A stretch of 64,000 nucleotides of DNA, taken from NCBI GenBank assembly GCA_964392775.1, contig CAYMRD010000006.1:62001-126000 (forward strand), written 5' to 3'. The translations under genes and the position numbers were made by a program. Source of the DNA: UKL13-3 sp964392775 (GTDB lineage: Bacteria; Bacteroidota; Bacteroidia; UKL13-3). Positions 1 through 8,171 of the stretch are shown piece by piece; the first letter of the stretch is position 1, and every line of letters starts with the position of its first letter. A model generated the notes under the pieces. It had not been told where the DNA came from. It searched no databases and was given only the letters and a program-made list of their open reading frames with translations.

Positions 1-1407
1 CACAGCGTGACCTACGAAGAAGAAGCGATTGCTGCCTGTGTGGCCATGAGTAACCGTTACATGACCGACCGTCATTTACCCGATAAGGCTATTGATGTTT
101 TGGATGAAGTAGGAGCCCGGGTGCATATCAGCAATATTCACGTTCCGCAAAATGTGCTGGAATTGGAGAAAATGATTGAAGACATCAAGGTTGAAAAAAA
201 CAAGGTTGTTAAAAGTCAGAAGTATGAAGAGGCTGCCAAATTGCGCGACCGCGAAAAACATCTGTTGGAACAACTCGAAACCGAAAAGTCGAAATGGGAA
301 GAAGAAACCAAATCGCAACGTTATAAAGTAACCGAAGAAGACGTAGCTGAAGTGATTGCCATGATGACCGGGATTCCGGTAAAACGTATTGCCCAAAGCG
401 AAGGTATTCGTTTGCTCAATATGGGTACTGAGCTGCAAGGCAAAGTAATTGGTCAGGAAGATGCGATTAAGAAACTTGCCAAAGCCATTCAGCGTACCCG
501 TGCCGGACTGAAAAATCCGAATAAACCGATTGGTTCATTTGTGTTCTTAGGCCCCACCGGAGTAGGTAAAACCGAAATGGGAAAAGTATTGGCCCGCTAT
601 TTATTCGACAGTGACGATGCAATGATTCGCATCGACATGAGCGAATACATGGAGAAATTTGCAGTGAGCCGTTTGGTAGGAGCGCCTCCGGGTTATATCG
701 GATACGAAGAAGGAGGGCAGCTGACCGAAAAAATTCGCAGAAAACCTTATGCGGTGGTATTGCTCGATGAAATCGAAAAAGCCCATCCGGATGTATTCAA
801 TATTTTGTTGCAGGTATTGGATGAAGGTTTCCTTACTGACAGCTTAGGCCGTAAAGTGGATTTCCGCAATACCATCATCATCATGACCTCCAATATTGGT
901 TCACGCCAGTTGAAGGACTTTGGACAAGGAGTAGGGTTTGGAACACCATCCAAAGAAGCACAAAGTGATATTCACACAAAAGTGGTAATTGAAAATGCCT
1001 TAAAACGTTTCTTCTCGCCTGAGTTCTTGAACAGGATTGATGATGTGATAGTGTTTAACTCACTCGGAAAAGAAGCAATTACAAAAATTCTGGACCTCAA
1101 CATGAACACCTTGGTGAAACGCGTGGAAGAGTTGGGTTATGTATTCAAAATTACAGATGAAGCCAAAGGCTTTTTGTCGGAAAAAGGATTTGACCCCGAT
1201 ATGGGAGCCCGTCCTTTGGCCCGCACTATCCAGCGTTTTGTGGAAGATCCGATTGCCGAAGAATTGCTGAAAGGCGAAGCCGGTGAAGGAGCAACCATAG
1301 AGGTGGGTTATGAGAAAGATGCACCTGAGCTTAAAATTACGGTGGTCAAGAAAAAAGAACCTAAAAAGAAAAAGGATGCACCTCCTGTGAATCCAACTGA
1401 TAACTAG
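1..1407 (+). CDS. clpC: ATP-dependent Clp protease ATPase subunit ClpC (3' part; start lies before the window)
   Basis: This is the C-terminal part of a Hsp100/Clp unfoldase that feeds proteins to ClpP in the cytoplasm. The reading frame is open through base 1, so the start is missing. Visible are the end of the first AAA+ module, a short UVR-type coiled segment (KYEEAAKLRDREK, near residue 70 of the visible part), and the complete second AAA+ module with Walker A GPTGVGKT, Walker B VVLLDEIEKAH and sensor region TSNIGSR. The short middle segment fits ClpC and not ClpB, which carries a long M-domain. A VGFG stretch after the second Walker B resembles the ClpP-docking loop. The tail is rich in lysine and proline (KKKEPKKKKDAPP). 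A double hairpin follows the stop. Confidence 0.93.
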   Translation, partial: HSVTYEEEAIAACVAMSNRYMTDRHLPDKAIDVLDEVGARVHISNIHVPQNVLELEKMIEDIKVEKNKVVKSQKYEEAAKLRDREKHLLEQLETEKSKWEEETKSQRYKVTEEDVAEVIAMMTGIPVKRIAQSEGIRLLNMGTELQGKVIGQEDAIKKLAKAIQRTRAGLKNPNKPIGSFVFLGPTGVGKTEMGKVLARYLFDSDDAMIRIDMSEYMEKFAVSRLVGAPPGYIGYEEGGQLTEKIRRKPYAVVLLDEIEKAHPDVFNILLQVLDEGFLTDSLGRKVDFRNTIIIMTSNIGSRQLKDFGQGVGFGTPSKEAQSDIHTKVVIENALKRFFSPEFLNRIDDVIVFNSLGKEAITKILDLNMNTLVKRVEELGYVFKITDEAKGFLSEKGFDPDMGARPLARTIQRFVEDPIAEELLKGEAGEGATIEVGYEKDAPELKITVVKKKEPKKKKDAPPVNPTDN

Positions 1408-1408
1408 C

Positions 1409-1480
1409 AGCCCCGATTTATCGGGGCTCAAAATCCATTACTTACAAGATACTTAAGAGCCCCGATAAATCGGGGCTTTT
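1409..1480. terminator. Two tandem hairpins after clpC, reverse complements of each other
   Basis: Bases 1409-1428 form AGCCCCGA-TTTA-TCGGGGCT and bases 1458-1477 form AGCCCCGA-TAAA-TCGGGGCT, each an 8-bp stem with a 4-nt loop. The second is the exact reverse complement of the first, so the two 20-mers can also pair with each other. The second runs into TTTT, as expected of an intrinsic terminator for clpC. Confidence 0.75.
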
Positions 1481-1482
1481 CA

Positions 1483-1490
1483 TATGTTTG
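1483..1490 (+). promoter_or_regulatory. Putative Bacteroidota -7 element for rlmH
   Basis: TATGTTTG matches the Bacteroidota -7 consensus TAnnTTTG exactly. It ends only 4 nt before the GTG start of rlmH and directly follows the clpC hairpins. No TTG is found at the usual -33 position. If used, the transcript would be leaderless or nearly so. Confidence 0.45.
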
Positions 1491-1494
1491 CCTT

Positions 1495-1965
1495 GTGAAA
1501 ATTACCCTTCTCCAATTCGGTAAAACCCATTTTAAGTTTGTAGATACAGGCGTTGATGAGTTTGTGGGCCGGCTGAAACATTATACAAAATTTGAACAGC
1601 TAACGCTGGAGTTGCCTTCTAAGTTGCGCTCGGCTGATGGTGCTTTGGTCAAAAAAGCAGAAGGAGAGATGCTGCTCAAAAAAATTGCACCCACAGACTA
1701 TTTGATGTTGCTGGATGAAAAAGGAGCTACCTATACTTCGAGGGAATTTGCAAACACGCTGCAAAAATTATCCAATACCCAGGCTTCATGCGTATTTGTG
1801 ATTGGTGGAGCTTTCGGCTTTTCGGAACAGGTTTACGAACGAGCCAACGCGAAATTGTCCTTATCAAAAATGACTTTCTCTCATCAACTCATCCGGTTGA
1901 TATTTATCGAGCAATTGTATCGGGCTTATACCATTATAAAAGGGGAGCCGTATCACAATGATTAG
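1495..1965 (+). CDS. rlmH: 23S rRNA (pseudouridine1915-N3)-methyltransferase RlmH
   Basis: SPOUT-class methyltransferase that methylates pseudouridine 1915 in helix 69 of 23S rRNA on assembled ribosomes. The 156-residue length is typical of the family (YbeA). Family motifs are visible: the SAM-site loop VIGGAFGFSE and the C-terminal signature HQLIRLIFIEQLYRA followed by GEPYHND. The start is GTG at 1495, giving MKITLLQFGK; no ATG is available that would keep the conserved N-terminus. It stands alone between the clpC terminator and a 250-bp spacer. Confidence 0.93.
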   Translation: MKITLLQFGKTHFKFVDTGVDEFVGRLKHYTKFEQLTLELPSKLRSADGALVKKAEGEMLLKKIAPTDYLMLLDEKGATYTSREFANTLQKLSNTQASCVFVIGGAFGFSEQVYERANAKLSLSKMTFSHQLIRLIFIEQLYRAYTIIKGEPYHND

Positions 1966-1986
1966 TTGATGGGTAGATTGGTTGGC

Positions 1987-2006
1987 TTCGATAAACTCAG
2001 CCTGAC
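1987..2006 (+). repeat. 20-nt interspersed repeat TTCGATAAACTCAGCCTGAC
   Basis: This 20-mer lies in the otherwise gene-free spacer 1966-2216. Closely related copies occur at 10452-10471 (reverse orientation, 18 of 20 bases) and 63941-63960 (18 of 20 bases), all intergenic. Nothing else recognisable was seen in this spacer. Confidence 0.5.
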
Positions 2007-2216
2007 ATTATTGGATGCTGTATTCTCCAAAGTTTCGGTATAGGTGAAGCAGCGTATTCTGTGGGAAAACTTTTTCAAACGACTATGAATCGAGGACTCT
2101 TCCTTTCTCACAGATCGTGAGGTTTTTTGCTCGCGATGGTGGGTTTACCTCGCCATGCCACAGAAGAACACAGATGTTTATCACAGTACTACGCATACAT
2201 CCTATAATCACAAATC

Positions 2217-3122
2217 TTACATCATCTTACTTCGTTTCAGCAAAAACGGAAGCAGTATCTGGTTAAAGTCGTTTCCAACTTTAGCTTCTACAAGGTCGAT
2301 TTTGTATTGGGCACATTTGAGTTTGAGCAAATGCCTGCGCTCATCTGAGGCCTGCCAAAAGGCTTCTTTCACCTGATTGGGAAAGAGCTTCAGTTTTTCA
2401 CCGCTTTCAGCATCTACAAAAAGGTAGGGACGGTTTGCAAATTCAAAATTTACTTCGGTTTGTTTGTCCTCAACATGAAATAGGATTACTTCATGCTTAT
2501 TGTATTTGAGGTGTTGCAGCGCGCGAAACAGTTCCTCATCACCTTCACCTGTTTGCAGCATATCGCTGAAAATAATCACCAGTGAACGTTTGTGAATCAT
2601 CTCGGCAATCTGGTGCAGACTGGCTGCTATATTGCTGTGGCCGCTGCGCTTGGGGCTTTGCAGTAATTCTTCCAGCTTGTGCAGTAGTAATTTTTGGTGA
2701 ATAGAATTGCTTTTACAAGGTGTGTGAAAGTTGACAGCATCATCGATCAAACTAAGCCCTGATGCATCACGTTGTTTGCGCAACATCAACATCAGTGAAG
2801 CGGCTGCATAAATACTAAACCGCAGTTTGCTGAATCCCGTTTCGGGATAATACATCGACCCCGAGCAATCCAGAATAATCTGGCATCTCAGATTGGTTTC
2901 TTCTTCGTAACGTTTAACAAACAATTTATCGGTGCGGGCAAACAGTTTCCAGTCCATATGACGGGTGCTTTCGCCACTGTTGTACAGCCGGTGTTCGGCA
3001 AACTCAACCGAAAAACCGTGAAACGGACTTTTATGCAATCCGGTAATAAAACCTTCAACCACCTGTTTGGCTAAAAATTCAAGGTTTCCGGTTTGCAGCA
3101 GTTGTTCGGGGGTGAGTTGCAT
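2217..3122 (-). CDS. DUF58 domain-containing protein (vWA-like)
   Basis: A 301-residue DUF58 protein. The family signature spans residues ~40-100: GESTRHMDWKLFART, then a vWA-like strand with the MIDAS-type motif DCSGSM. A second aspartate-containing strand (LVIIFSDM) follows. DUF58 proteins are usually encoded beside MoxR-type AAA+ ATPases and are thought to act as cofactors in protein complex assembly or aerotolerance; here no moxR is adjacent. The frame extends to a TTG at 3131, but ATG at 3122 (MQLTPEQLLQ) is the more natural start. Transcribed divergently from the acyltransferase gene at 3258. Confidence 0.85.
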   Translation of the reverse strand: MQLTPEQLLQTGNLEFLAKQVVEGFITGLHKSPFHGFSVEFAEHRLYNSGESTRHMDWKLFARTDKLFVKRYEEETNLRCQIILDCSGSMYYPETGFSKLRFSIYAAASLMLMLRKQRDASGLSLIDDAVNFHTPCKSNSIHQKLLLHKLEELLQSPKRSGHSNIAASLHQIAEMIHKRSLVIIFSDMLQTGEGDEELFRALQHLKYNKHEVILFHVEDKQTEVNFEFANRPYLFVDAESGEKLKLFPNQVKEAFWQASDERRHLLKLKCAQYKIDLVEAKVGNDFNQILLPFLLKRSKMM

Positions 3123-3257
3123 GTGTGCCAAGCTAAGGGTTTATCTTAAAATATCCAATTGGGAGATGACTTAGGCTTAATTCATATTGATTTAACATTG
3201 GGTTAAGCATAGCGTAATGCCTTGAGTACAATTTTGATACATTAAACCGAACCCATT

Positions 3258-5015
3258 ATGCCAACCGAATTGATTGATGCAAGTGCTTTAGCCGAAAACC
3301 TACAACTTAAAAAGCTAAAGCTGGAAAACCTGGCTCCTGTTATTATGAAGTTGCTTAAACTAGACAGGGTGAATCACGTTCTGCAGGATTCTCAGACTCT
3401 CAAGGGAGGTGAGTTTACAGAAAGTATCCTTAACAAGTTGGGCGTTGCTTATGAATTTGATGAAGAAGACCTAACCAATATTCCCAGAGATGAGCCGTTT
3501 GTATTAGTAGCCAATCATCCGTATGGTGGCATTGATGGATTGATTTTATTATCACTTATTACCAAGGTGAGACCTGAATTTAAATTGATGGCCAATTATC
3601 TGTTGGGCCAAATAGAACCTGTGCAGAATCAGTTGGTTTCTGTTAATCCTTTTGAGAAAGTGAGCAAACAAGGGATGAATATGCTCGGCATTAAGCGCTC
3701 GCTCTCCTTGCTCAATGATGGTGTTCCAGTAGGGATTTTTCCGGCCGGAGAAGTGTCGGCTTTAAAGTTGAACAACCTTAAAATTTCGGATAAAATGTGG
3801 AACCCTGTGGTGGGAAAATTAATTCTGAAAGCAGGTGTAAAAGTGGTTCCGGTATATTTCTCGGGACATAATAGTGTTATGTTTAATCTTCTGGGATTGG
3901 TTCATCCGGCTTTGCGAACAGCTAAACTCCCTTCGGAATTGCTCAATAAAAAAGAGGATAAAATAAAAGTGCGAATTGGGAAAGCCATCAGCATTAAAAC
4001 GGTTCAGGAGTTTCAGGATCCGGATTTATTGTTACGTTTTTTACGCGCCAAAACGTACGCGCTGGGTTCCGGGTTGGATGTTAAAAATTATTTTGACATT
4101 AGCCTCAATAAGGTGTTTCCTGCACATCCGCAAACAGTGATTGAACCTACTCCGGTTGATTTGATGCTAAATGATATCAAACGGATTGAACTTAAAGATT
4201 TGTTGTTTGTCCAAGGAGAATTCAAGGTTTTTATGAGTGGGGCCAAGCAAATCCCGAATATTTTAAGGGAAATATCCCGGTTGAGAGAAGTTACTTTTAG
4301 AGCAGTGGGAGAAGGCACCAATAAAAGTTTCGACAGCGATGAGTATGATATTCATTACAAGCATCTTTTCGTTTGGGATGAAAGCGTGCGATGTGTGGTA
4401 GGAGCGTATCGAATCGGGATGGGTGATGTATTGTACAGACGGTATAAGAAAAAAGGTTTTTACCTCAATGAGTTGTTTAAGATAAGCAAAGAGTTTACGC
4501 CTATTCTCAAATCATCATTGGAATTAGGGCGTTCCTTTATCCGCGAAGAATACCAGCGAAAACCTTTAAGTCTGATGTTGCTTTGGAAAGGGGTGAATAC
4601 ATTTTTGAAATCGCAGCCCAACCGGTACAAACACCTGATTGGTCCGGTGAGCATCAGCAATCGTTTTTCGGATTTGTCGAAAGACCTGCTGGTTGATTTT
4701 ATTACCAAACATCATTTCGATAAAGAGTTGTCGAAAATGGTGGAGCCCCGTAAACGCTACGTGTTTAAGTATAGGGGAGAAGCCAGGGAGCTTCGCAACC
4801 ATATAGCCGAAGATGTAAAGGTATTGGATACAATGATTTCAGAAATTGAAACCAGTGGTCAAAAAATTCCGGTATTGCTCAAAAAATACCTGAAGCAAAA
4901 TGCACGAATCATAGCGTTTAATGTCGACCCTAAGTTCAACCATTCACTTGATGGATTTTTGGTGATGAACCTCGAAGAGATTCCGGAAGATACGTTTGAG
5001 ATGATGGTGCGGTAA
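3258..5015 (+). CDS. olsF: Two-domain acyltransferase, probable OlsF-type ornithine/glycine aminolipid synthase
   Basis: A 585-residue fusion. Residues ~1-280 are a PlsC-like lysophospholipid acyltransferase with NHPYGGID (H87, D93, an H-x5-D spacing) and FPAGEVS. Residues ~300-580 resemble the OlsB/hemolysin GNAT-type N-acyltransferase, with VVGAYRIG and a SLELGRSFI-EYQRK-LLWKG stretch. In the characterised OlsF family (Serratia, Flavobacterium johnsoniae) the C-terminal half N-acylates an amino acid with a 3-hydroxy fatty acid and the N-terminal half adds the second, ester-linked chain, giving phosphorus-free membrane aminolipids. The amino acid used here (ornithine, glycine or other) cannot be read from sequence. 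Monocistronic, ATG start, convergent with the lipoprotein gene at 5022. Confidence 0.72.
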   Translation: MPTELIDASALAENLQLKKLKLENLAPVIMKLLKLDRVNHVLQDSQTLKGGEFTESILNKLGVAYEFDEEDLTNIPRDEPFVLVANHPYGGIDGLILLSLITKVRPEFKLMANYLLGQIEPVQNQLVSVNPFEKVSKQGMNMLGIKRSLSLLNDGVPVGIFPAGEVSALKLNNLKISDKMWNPVVGKLILKAGVKVVPVYFSGHNSVMFNLLGLVHPALRTAKLPSELLNKKEDKIKVRIGKAISIKTVQEFQDPDLLLRFLRAKTYALGSGLDVKNYFDISLNKVFPAHPQTVIEPTPVDLMLNDIKRIELKDLLFVQGEFKVFMSGAKQIPNILREISRLREVTFRAVGEGTNKSFDSDEYDIHYKHLFVWDESVRCVVGAYRIGMGDVLYRRYKKKGFYLNELFKISKEFTPILKSSLELGRSFIREEYQRKPLSLMLLWKGVNTFLKSQPNRYKHLIGPVSISNRFSDLSKDLLVDFITKHHFDKELSKMVEPRKRYVFKYRGEARELRNHIAEDVKVLDTMISEIETSGQKIPVLLKKYLKQNARIIAFNVDPKFNHSLDGFLVMNLEEIPEDTFEMMVR

Positions 5016-5021
5016 GTCCCG

Positions 5022-6386
5022 TTAACGTGCTCCAAATACAGCTTTAAACAGTTGTGGGTAGAGTTTGTCGCTTACTTCACGTTGTCCGTTTTTGTATGAT
5101 TCAACTCCGGCATTTTCGGCACTTAGCTGATACCCTTTGATGCCTTTGAGGCTGTCTTTGTATACTTCCGACTTGGTGTTATTGTCGGTTACGGTTAAAC
5201 TCACATCCAGTGATGCGGTGAGCATATTTCCCCAAATGGCACCTTCTGATTTGGCGGAGGCATCAATGAACAATACATAATCGGCCGAGTCGCGGTTGAG
5301 CACAAATGTGCAACCATCATCCACCAGTTTTTTGCGCAAAGCCCATTCGATATATCCATCGGGCATTTCTTTGCTCATGTTTTTTTCGCTGCGCACAATA
5401 AAAAACTTCACAGGAGTAACATTGAGTTTTACGGTTTTACGGGGCAAATCAAACGTCAATAAAATACGCTTTAATGTTTGATTCATGCTATCCATCTTCA
5501 CCAGTTCACGTTCATCAAACGTTATCTTAAGGTTTTGAACCGGGTAGGTGGCCGGAACTTTGTTCAGGTATAAATCGGCTTTGCCGTTGGCATCGGTTTC
5601 ATCGGTAGCCAGCACTGTTCCACTTCCACTTTTAAGCGCCAAAGGAACCTGAGGAATCATGGTATGATTGCTTTGGTAACGGGCCGTAACTGTAATGGGA
5701 ACAGCAAGTGGTTTCCCTGCCATGGCTTTAAGTGATGTGTACGGATGGGTTAATTCCAGTTCAAGCAGCTGACTTTGAATGGATTCAATCAGCATACTGA
5801 TCATGTTTACGCTTTGCCCGTTGTGCAGGTGCTGAACATCTTCATTGAGATACGCCTGCAAGGCAACCAGAGCCTTTACCTTGAGCCGCAGGCTTTGGGT
5901 AAATTGCTCGCGAGAGAGGCTTTGAGCATGGTTGTAGTAACTCTCCGATTGTTCCATAGCCATCATCATTTTTCTGCGGATGGCGGCTTTGTAATCATCT
6001 TTCGACAAGCGGTAATAGATCCAGAAATTTGTGGCATCCTCCCAGCTATCCACTACGGTAAATTCCTCGATGGTGTTGAGAGCTGTTACGCGCACATCGC
6101 TTTCAAACTGCTGGTTAAACGCTGCATTTTTCTGGTATTGTTTGAGAACAGAGTTGCTCGAAACGGTCACTTTAATTTCGGATACGAGGTCGTTGATGGC
6201 ATTTTTCTTTGCAATTTGCTGGTAGTCGGCAGCATTGCTGAGTTTGGAAGCCATCCCTATTCCGATATAATACGCTTCATTCACAGGTCGTTGGTCAACC
6301 CATACAGGTTTGGGCTTGCCAGTTCTACTGCTTTTGCAGGCAGTTATCATCAGCAGTCCTGTTAGAATGAAATAGAGATACCGCAT
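5022..6386 (-). CDS. LPP20-family outer-membrane lipoprotein, 454 aa
   Basis: The N-terminus MRYLYFILTGLLMITAC is a lipoprotein signal with C17 as the predicted lipidated cysteine. Residues ~25-150 resemble the LPP20 domain: a PVWV-DQRP start, then an AYYIGIGMASK stretch and repeated helices with AKKNAINDLVSEIKV. The rest is probably beta-rich (ALKSGSGTVLATDETDANGKADLYL resembles an Ig/CNA-B-like fold). A later segment with DGYIEWALRKKL and SADYVLFIDASAKSEGA resembles the C-terminal region of similar Bacteroidota proteins. No enzymatic motif was seen. It is the last gene of a minus-strand group 8062-5022; the shorter lipoprotein just upstream shares the LPP20-like part. Function unknown. Confidence 0.65.
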   Translation of the reverse strand: MRYLYFILTGLLMITACKSSRTGKPKPVWVDQRPVNEAYYIGIGMASKLSNAADYQQIAKKNAINDLVSEIKVTVSSNSVLKQYQKNAAFNQQFESDVRVTALNTIEEFTVVDSWEDATNFWIYYRLSKDDYKAAIRRKMMMAMEQSESYYNHAQSLSREQFTQSLRLKVKALVALQAYLNEDVQHLHNGQSVNMISMLIESIQSQLLELELTHPYTSLKAMAGKPLAVPITVTARYQSNHTMIPQVPLALKSGSGTVLATDETDANGKADLYLNKVPATYPVQNLKITFDERELVKMDSMNQTLKRILLTFDLPRKTVKLNVTPVKFFIVRSEKNMSKEMPDGYIEWALRKKLVDDGCTFVLNRDSADYVLFIDASAKSEGAIWGNMLTASLDVSLTVTDNNTKSEVYKDSLKGIKGYQLSAENAGVESYKNGQREVSDKLYPQLFKAVFGAR

Positions 6387-6455
6387 GAGTTTTTGGGTTA
6401 AATATAAGAATGCACAATCAAAGGCGATTGTGCATTCTGTTTTGAAAAGAGAGGA

Positions 6456-7049
6456 TTAGTTGCCTCTTTCTTTGGCAAGTTTATCCATTTCGGAGTTGAA
6501 GATTTCTTCAAACTTTTTCTTGTCGTAATCCTGCTGGAGCTTGGCATTTTTAGAGATGCCTTTGTCGATGCCGTTCATGATGATTTGTTTGTTGGCCTCG
6601 ATTGCTACCCAATAGGTGTAGGTATTATTGGTTTCTTTCAGAATTTTTTCACCGATGATTCTTACATCCGTCAATTCCTGATTGGTTACATCCCGCACAA
6701 TCTCTTCAAATTTGTTTGAGAAATCCTGTGTGCTTCCAATCTGGCGCTGGTTGGTGTATTGTTCCGTAACCTTTTTGACGGTACTTTGAATCAGGCCGGC
6801 CATTTCAGATTTGGCATTTTGCAAGGCAATTTTTTTGCTGGTGGTAAGGTCCATGCTGTTGCCCGATGATTTAGCGCGGAAATTTTCTTTATCACTTTGG
6901 TATTCTTTGGTGCTAAACGGAACTGAGATTTCAATGGCTCCTGTTTGTTTTTCGATAGGAGTACCTTTTTTAGATTTACAAGCCGGAGTCAGGCCTGCGA
7001 GAGCAGCCAGGGCAGCCAGAGCTAAGGTTGATTTGAGGGTGGTTTTCAT
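6456..7049 (-). CDS. Short LPP20-like lipoprotein, 197 aa
   Basis: The signal peptide ends in LTPAC (C24), a lipoprotein cleavage site. The mature part has a helix with KIALQNAKSEMAGLIQSTVKKVTEQY, which parallels the LPP20-like segment of the neighbour at 5022-6386 (AKKNAINDLVSEIKVTVSS). It also has a TYTYWVAIEANKQ strand comparable with the neighbour's NFWIYYRLSKDDY. The C-terminus is charged and probably helical. The two genes look like paralogues of different length lying 69 bp apart, and may form a heteromeric envelope complex; this is inference from similarity and position. Confidence 0.6.
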   Translation of the reverse strand: MKTTLKSTLALAALAALAGLTPACKSKKGTPIEKQTGAIEISVPFSTKEYQSDKENFRAKSSGNSMDLTTSKKIALQNAKSEMAGLIQSTVKKVTEQYTNQRQIGSTQDFSNKFEEIVRDVTNQELTDVRIIGEKILKETNNTYTYWVAIEANKQIIMNGIDKGISKNAKLQQDYDKKKFEEIFNSEMDKLAKERGN

Positions 7050-7124
7050 GTGTAGATTTGTTTGGTTAGTTAAAGGATGATTTACAAACGATATGCCAAG
7101 ATTCTGTTCATGTGCAGGATTGTT

Positions 7125-7889
7125 TCAGGGAGTAGTCTGCCGGTCCAGCAGACGGGAGGCTTGTTCGTAGCCAATCTGATAGATCTCTTTGGCGGAAGAT
7201 AGCTTAAACAATCCATAGCCCGAGAGTTTATCAGGCTCGATGTATAGATTGAATTTGGGAATATGGACATTCACATTGGCCCGGATGGCCAGATGCAGCA
7301 CCCTGTCGGCATAGTTTCGAAAGGAGTTGAAGTGTGATATTTCTTTCACGGGATTCACGTTGACCCCAATGATATAATTGCATTTGCCTTCGATCGGTTC
7401 GATGGGCAGGTTATTCATCAGACCTCCATCTACATACATATTGCCATTTATTATATACGGTTTGAGTACCAACGGAACAGCCGATGAGGCCATCACTGCA
7501 TCAATGATAGACCCCGAAGTGAAATATTCGGTAGTAGCTTTGGTAAAGTTGGTAGCCGAAATAATCAAAGGGATTTTAAGTTCCGTTATAGAGTCGGTTG
7601 AGAGATTACGTGACAATGCCTTGCGGATGCCCATTGCTTTAAGTACACCAAACCCGGGTTTGTATACCCGTAAGAGTCTGTATACATCCCATTCAGAGAG
7701 CAGTTCAAAAATGGTTTCCGGGTTGTATCCATCGGCATACAGGGCCCCTACAATGGAACCGGCACTCACGGCCGAAATAATATCAGGATAAATACCCCGT
7801 TCATTCAGAGCTTTCAATACTCCAATGTGGGCAAATCCACGGGCGCCTCCACCCGAGAGCACAATACCTGTTTTATAAGTGTGGGTCAA
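7125..7889 (-). CDS. Patatin-like phospholipase
   Basis: A 254-residue patatin-family serine hydrolase (RssA-like size). The oxyanion-hole motif GGGARG lies near residue 13, the nucleophile elbow reads AVSAG instead of the usual GxSxG, and the catalytic Asp is in VDGGLMNN. The Ser-Asp dyad is therefore present and acyl-lipid hydrolysis is likely. No signal peptide is visible, so it is probably cytoplasmic. The start is TTG at 7889, overlapping the stop of the upstream lipoprotein in the tetranucleotide TTGA, which suggests translational coupling. No ATG precedes the essential glycine-rich loop. Confidence 0.85.
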   Translation of the reverse strand: MTHTYKTGIVLSGGGARGFAHIGVLKALNERGIYPDIISAVSAGSIVGALYADGYNPETIFELLSEWDVYRLLRVYKPGFGVLKAMGIRKALSRNLSTDSITELKIPLIISATNFTKATTEYFTSGSIIDAVMASSAVPLVLKPYIINGNMYVDGGLMNNLPIEPIEGKCNYIIGVNVNPVKEISHFNSFRNYADRVLHLAIRANVNVHIPKFNLYIEPDKLSGYGLFKLSSAKEIYQIGYEQASRLLDRQTTP

Positions 7890-8062
7890 GGGGCTTTTTG
7901 GATAATATCGTCAACATCTACCTCCGGAATCACAACAGTTTTTTTCTTGTTAATGCGTTTGGGTTGTTCATACTCCTTGTATTCGGCCTTAGTCTTTTGG
8001 CTGCTTTTACAGCCAAAGGCTACAATACCCATCAATAGCAACAGAAAAAGCAGTTTATTCAT
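7886..8062 (-). CDS. Small lipoprotein, 58 aa
   Basis: MNKLLFLLLLMGIVAFGC is a hydrophobic signal ending in a predicted lipidated C18, followed by a short charged tail (KSSQKTKAEYKEYEQPKR...). The frame continues upstream to 8116, but ATG at 8062 puts the signal peptide at the N-terminus. It is first in a minus-strand group and overlaps the patatin gene by 4 nt. A variant -7 element (ATTACTTTG on the minus strand) lies about 22 nt before the ATG. Function unknown. Confidence 0.6.
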   Translation of the reverse strand: MNKLLFLLLLMGIVAFGCKSSQKTKAEYKEYEQPKRINKKKTVVIPEVDVDDIIQKAP

Positions 8063-8103
8063 GCCTGAGGAATTAATTTCTATACAAAGTAATGCCGAAA
8101 AAT

Positions 8104-8111
8104 TATTTTTG
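8104..8111 (+). promoter_or_regulatory. Putative -7 element for proS
   Basis: TATTTTTG matches TAnnTTTG. It lies 60 nt before the proS ATG in the divergent spacer with the small lipoprotein gene. No TTG sits at the -33 spacing, so the call is tentative. Confidence 0.35.
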
Positions 8112-8171
8112 CGCACGTTTGATGAAATTTAGTCGCAAACACTATTCCACATAATCCAACCAACCAATCAC

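Noticed and set aside
5775..6365. A 196-aa plus-strand frame inside the LPP20 lipoprotein gene
   Set aside because: The minus-strand gene has a clear lipoprotein signal and domain. The opposite frame has no recognisable feature.
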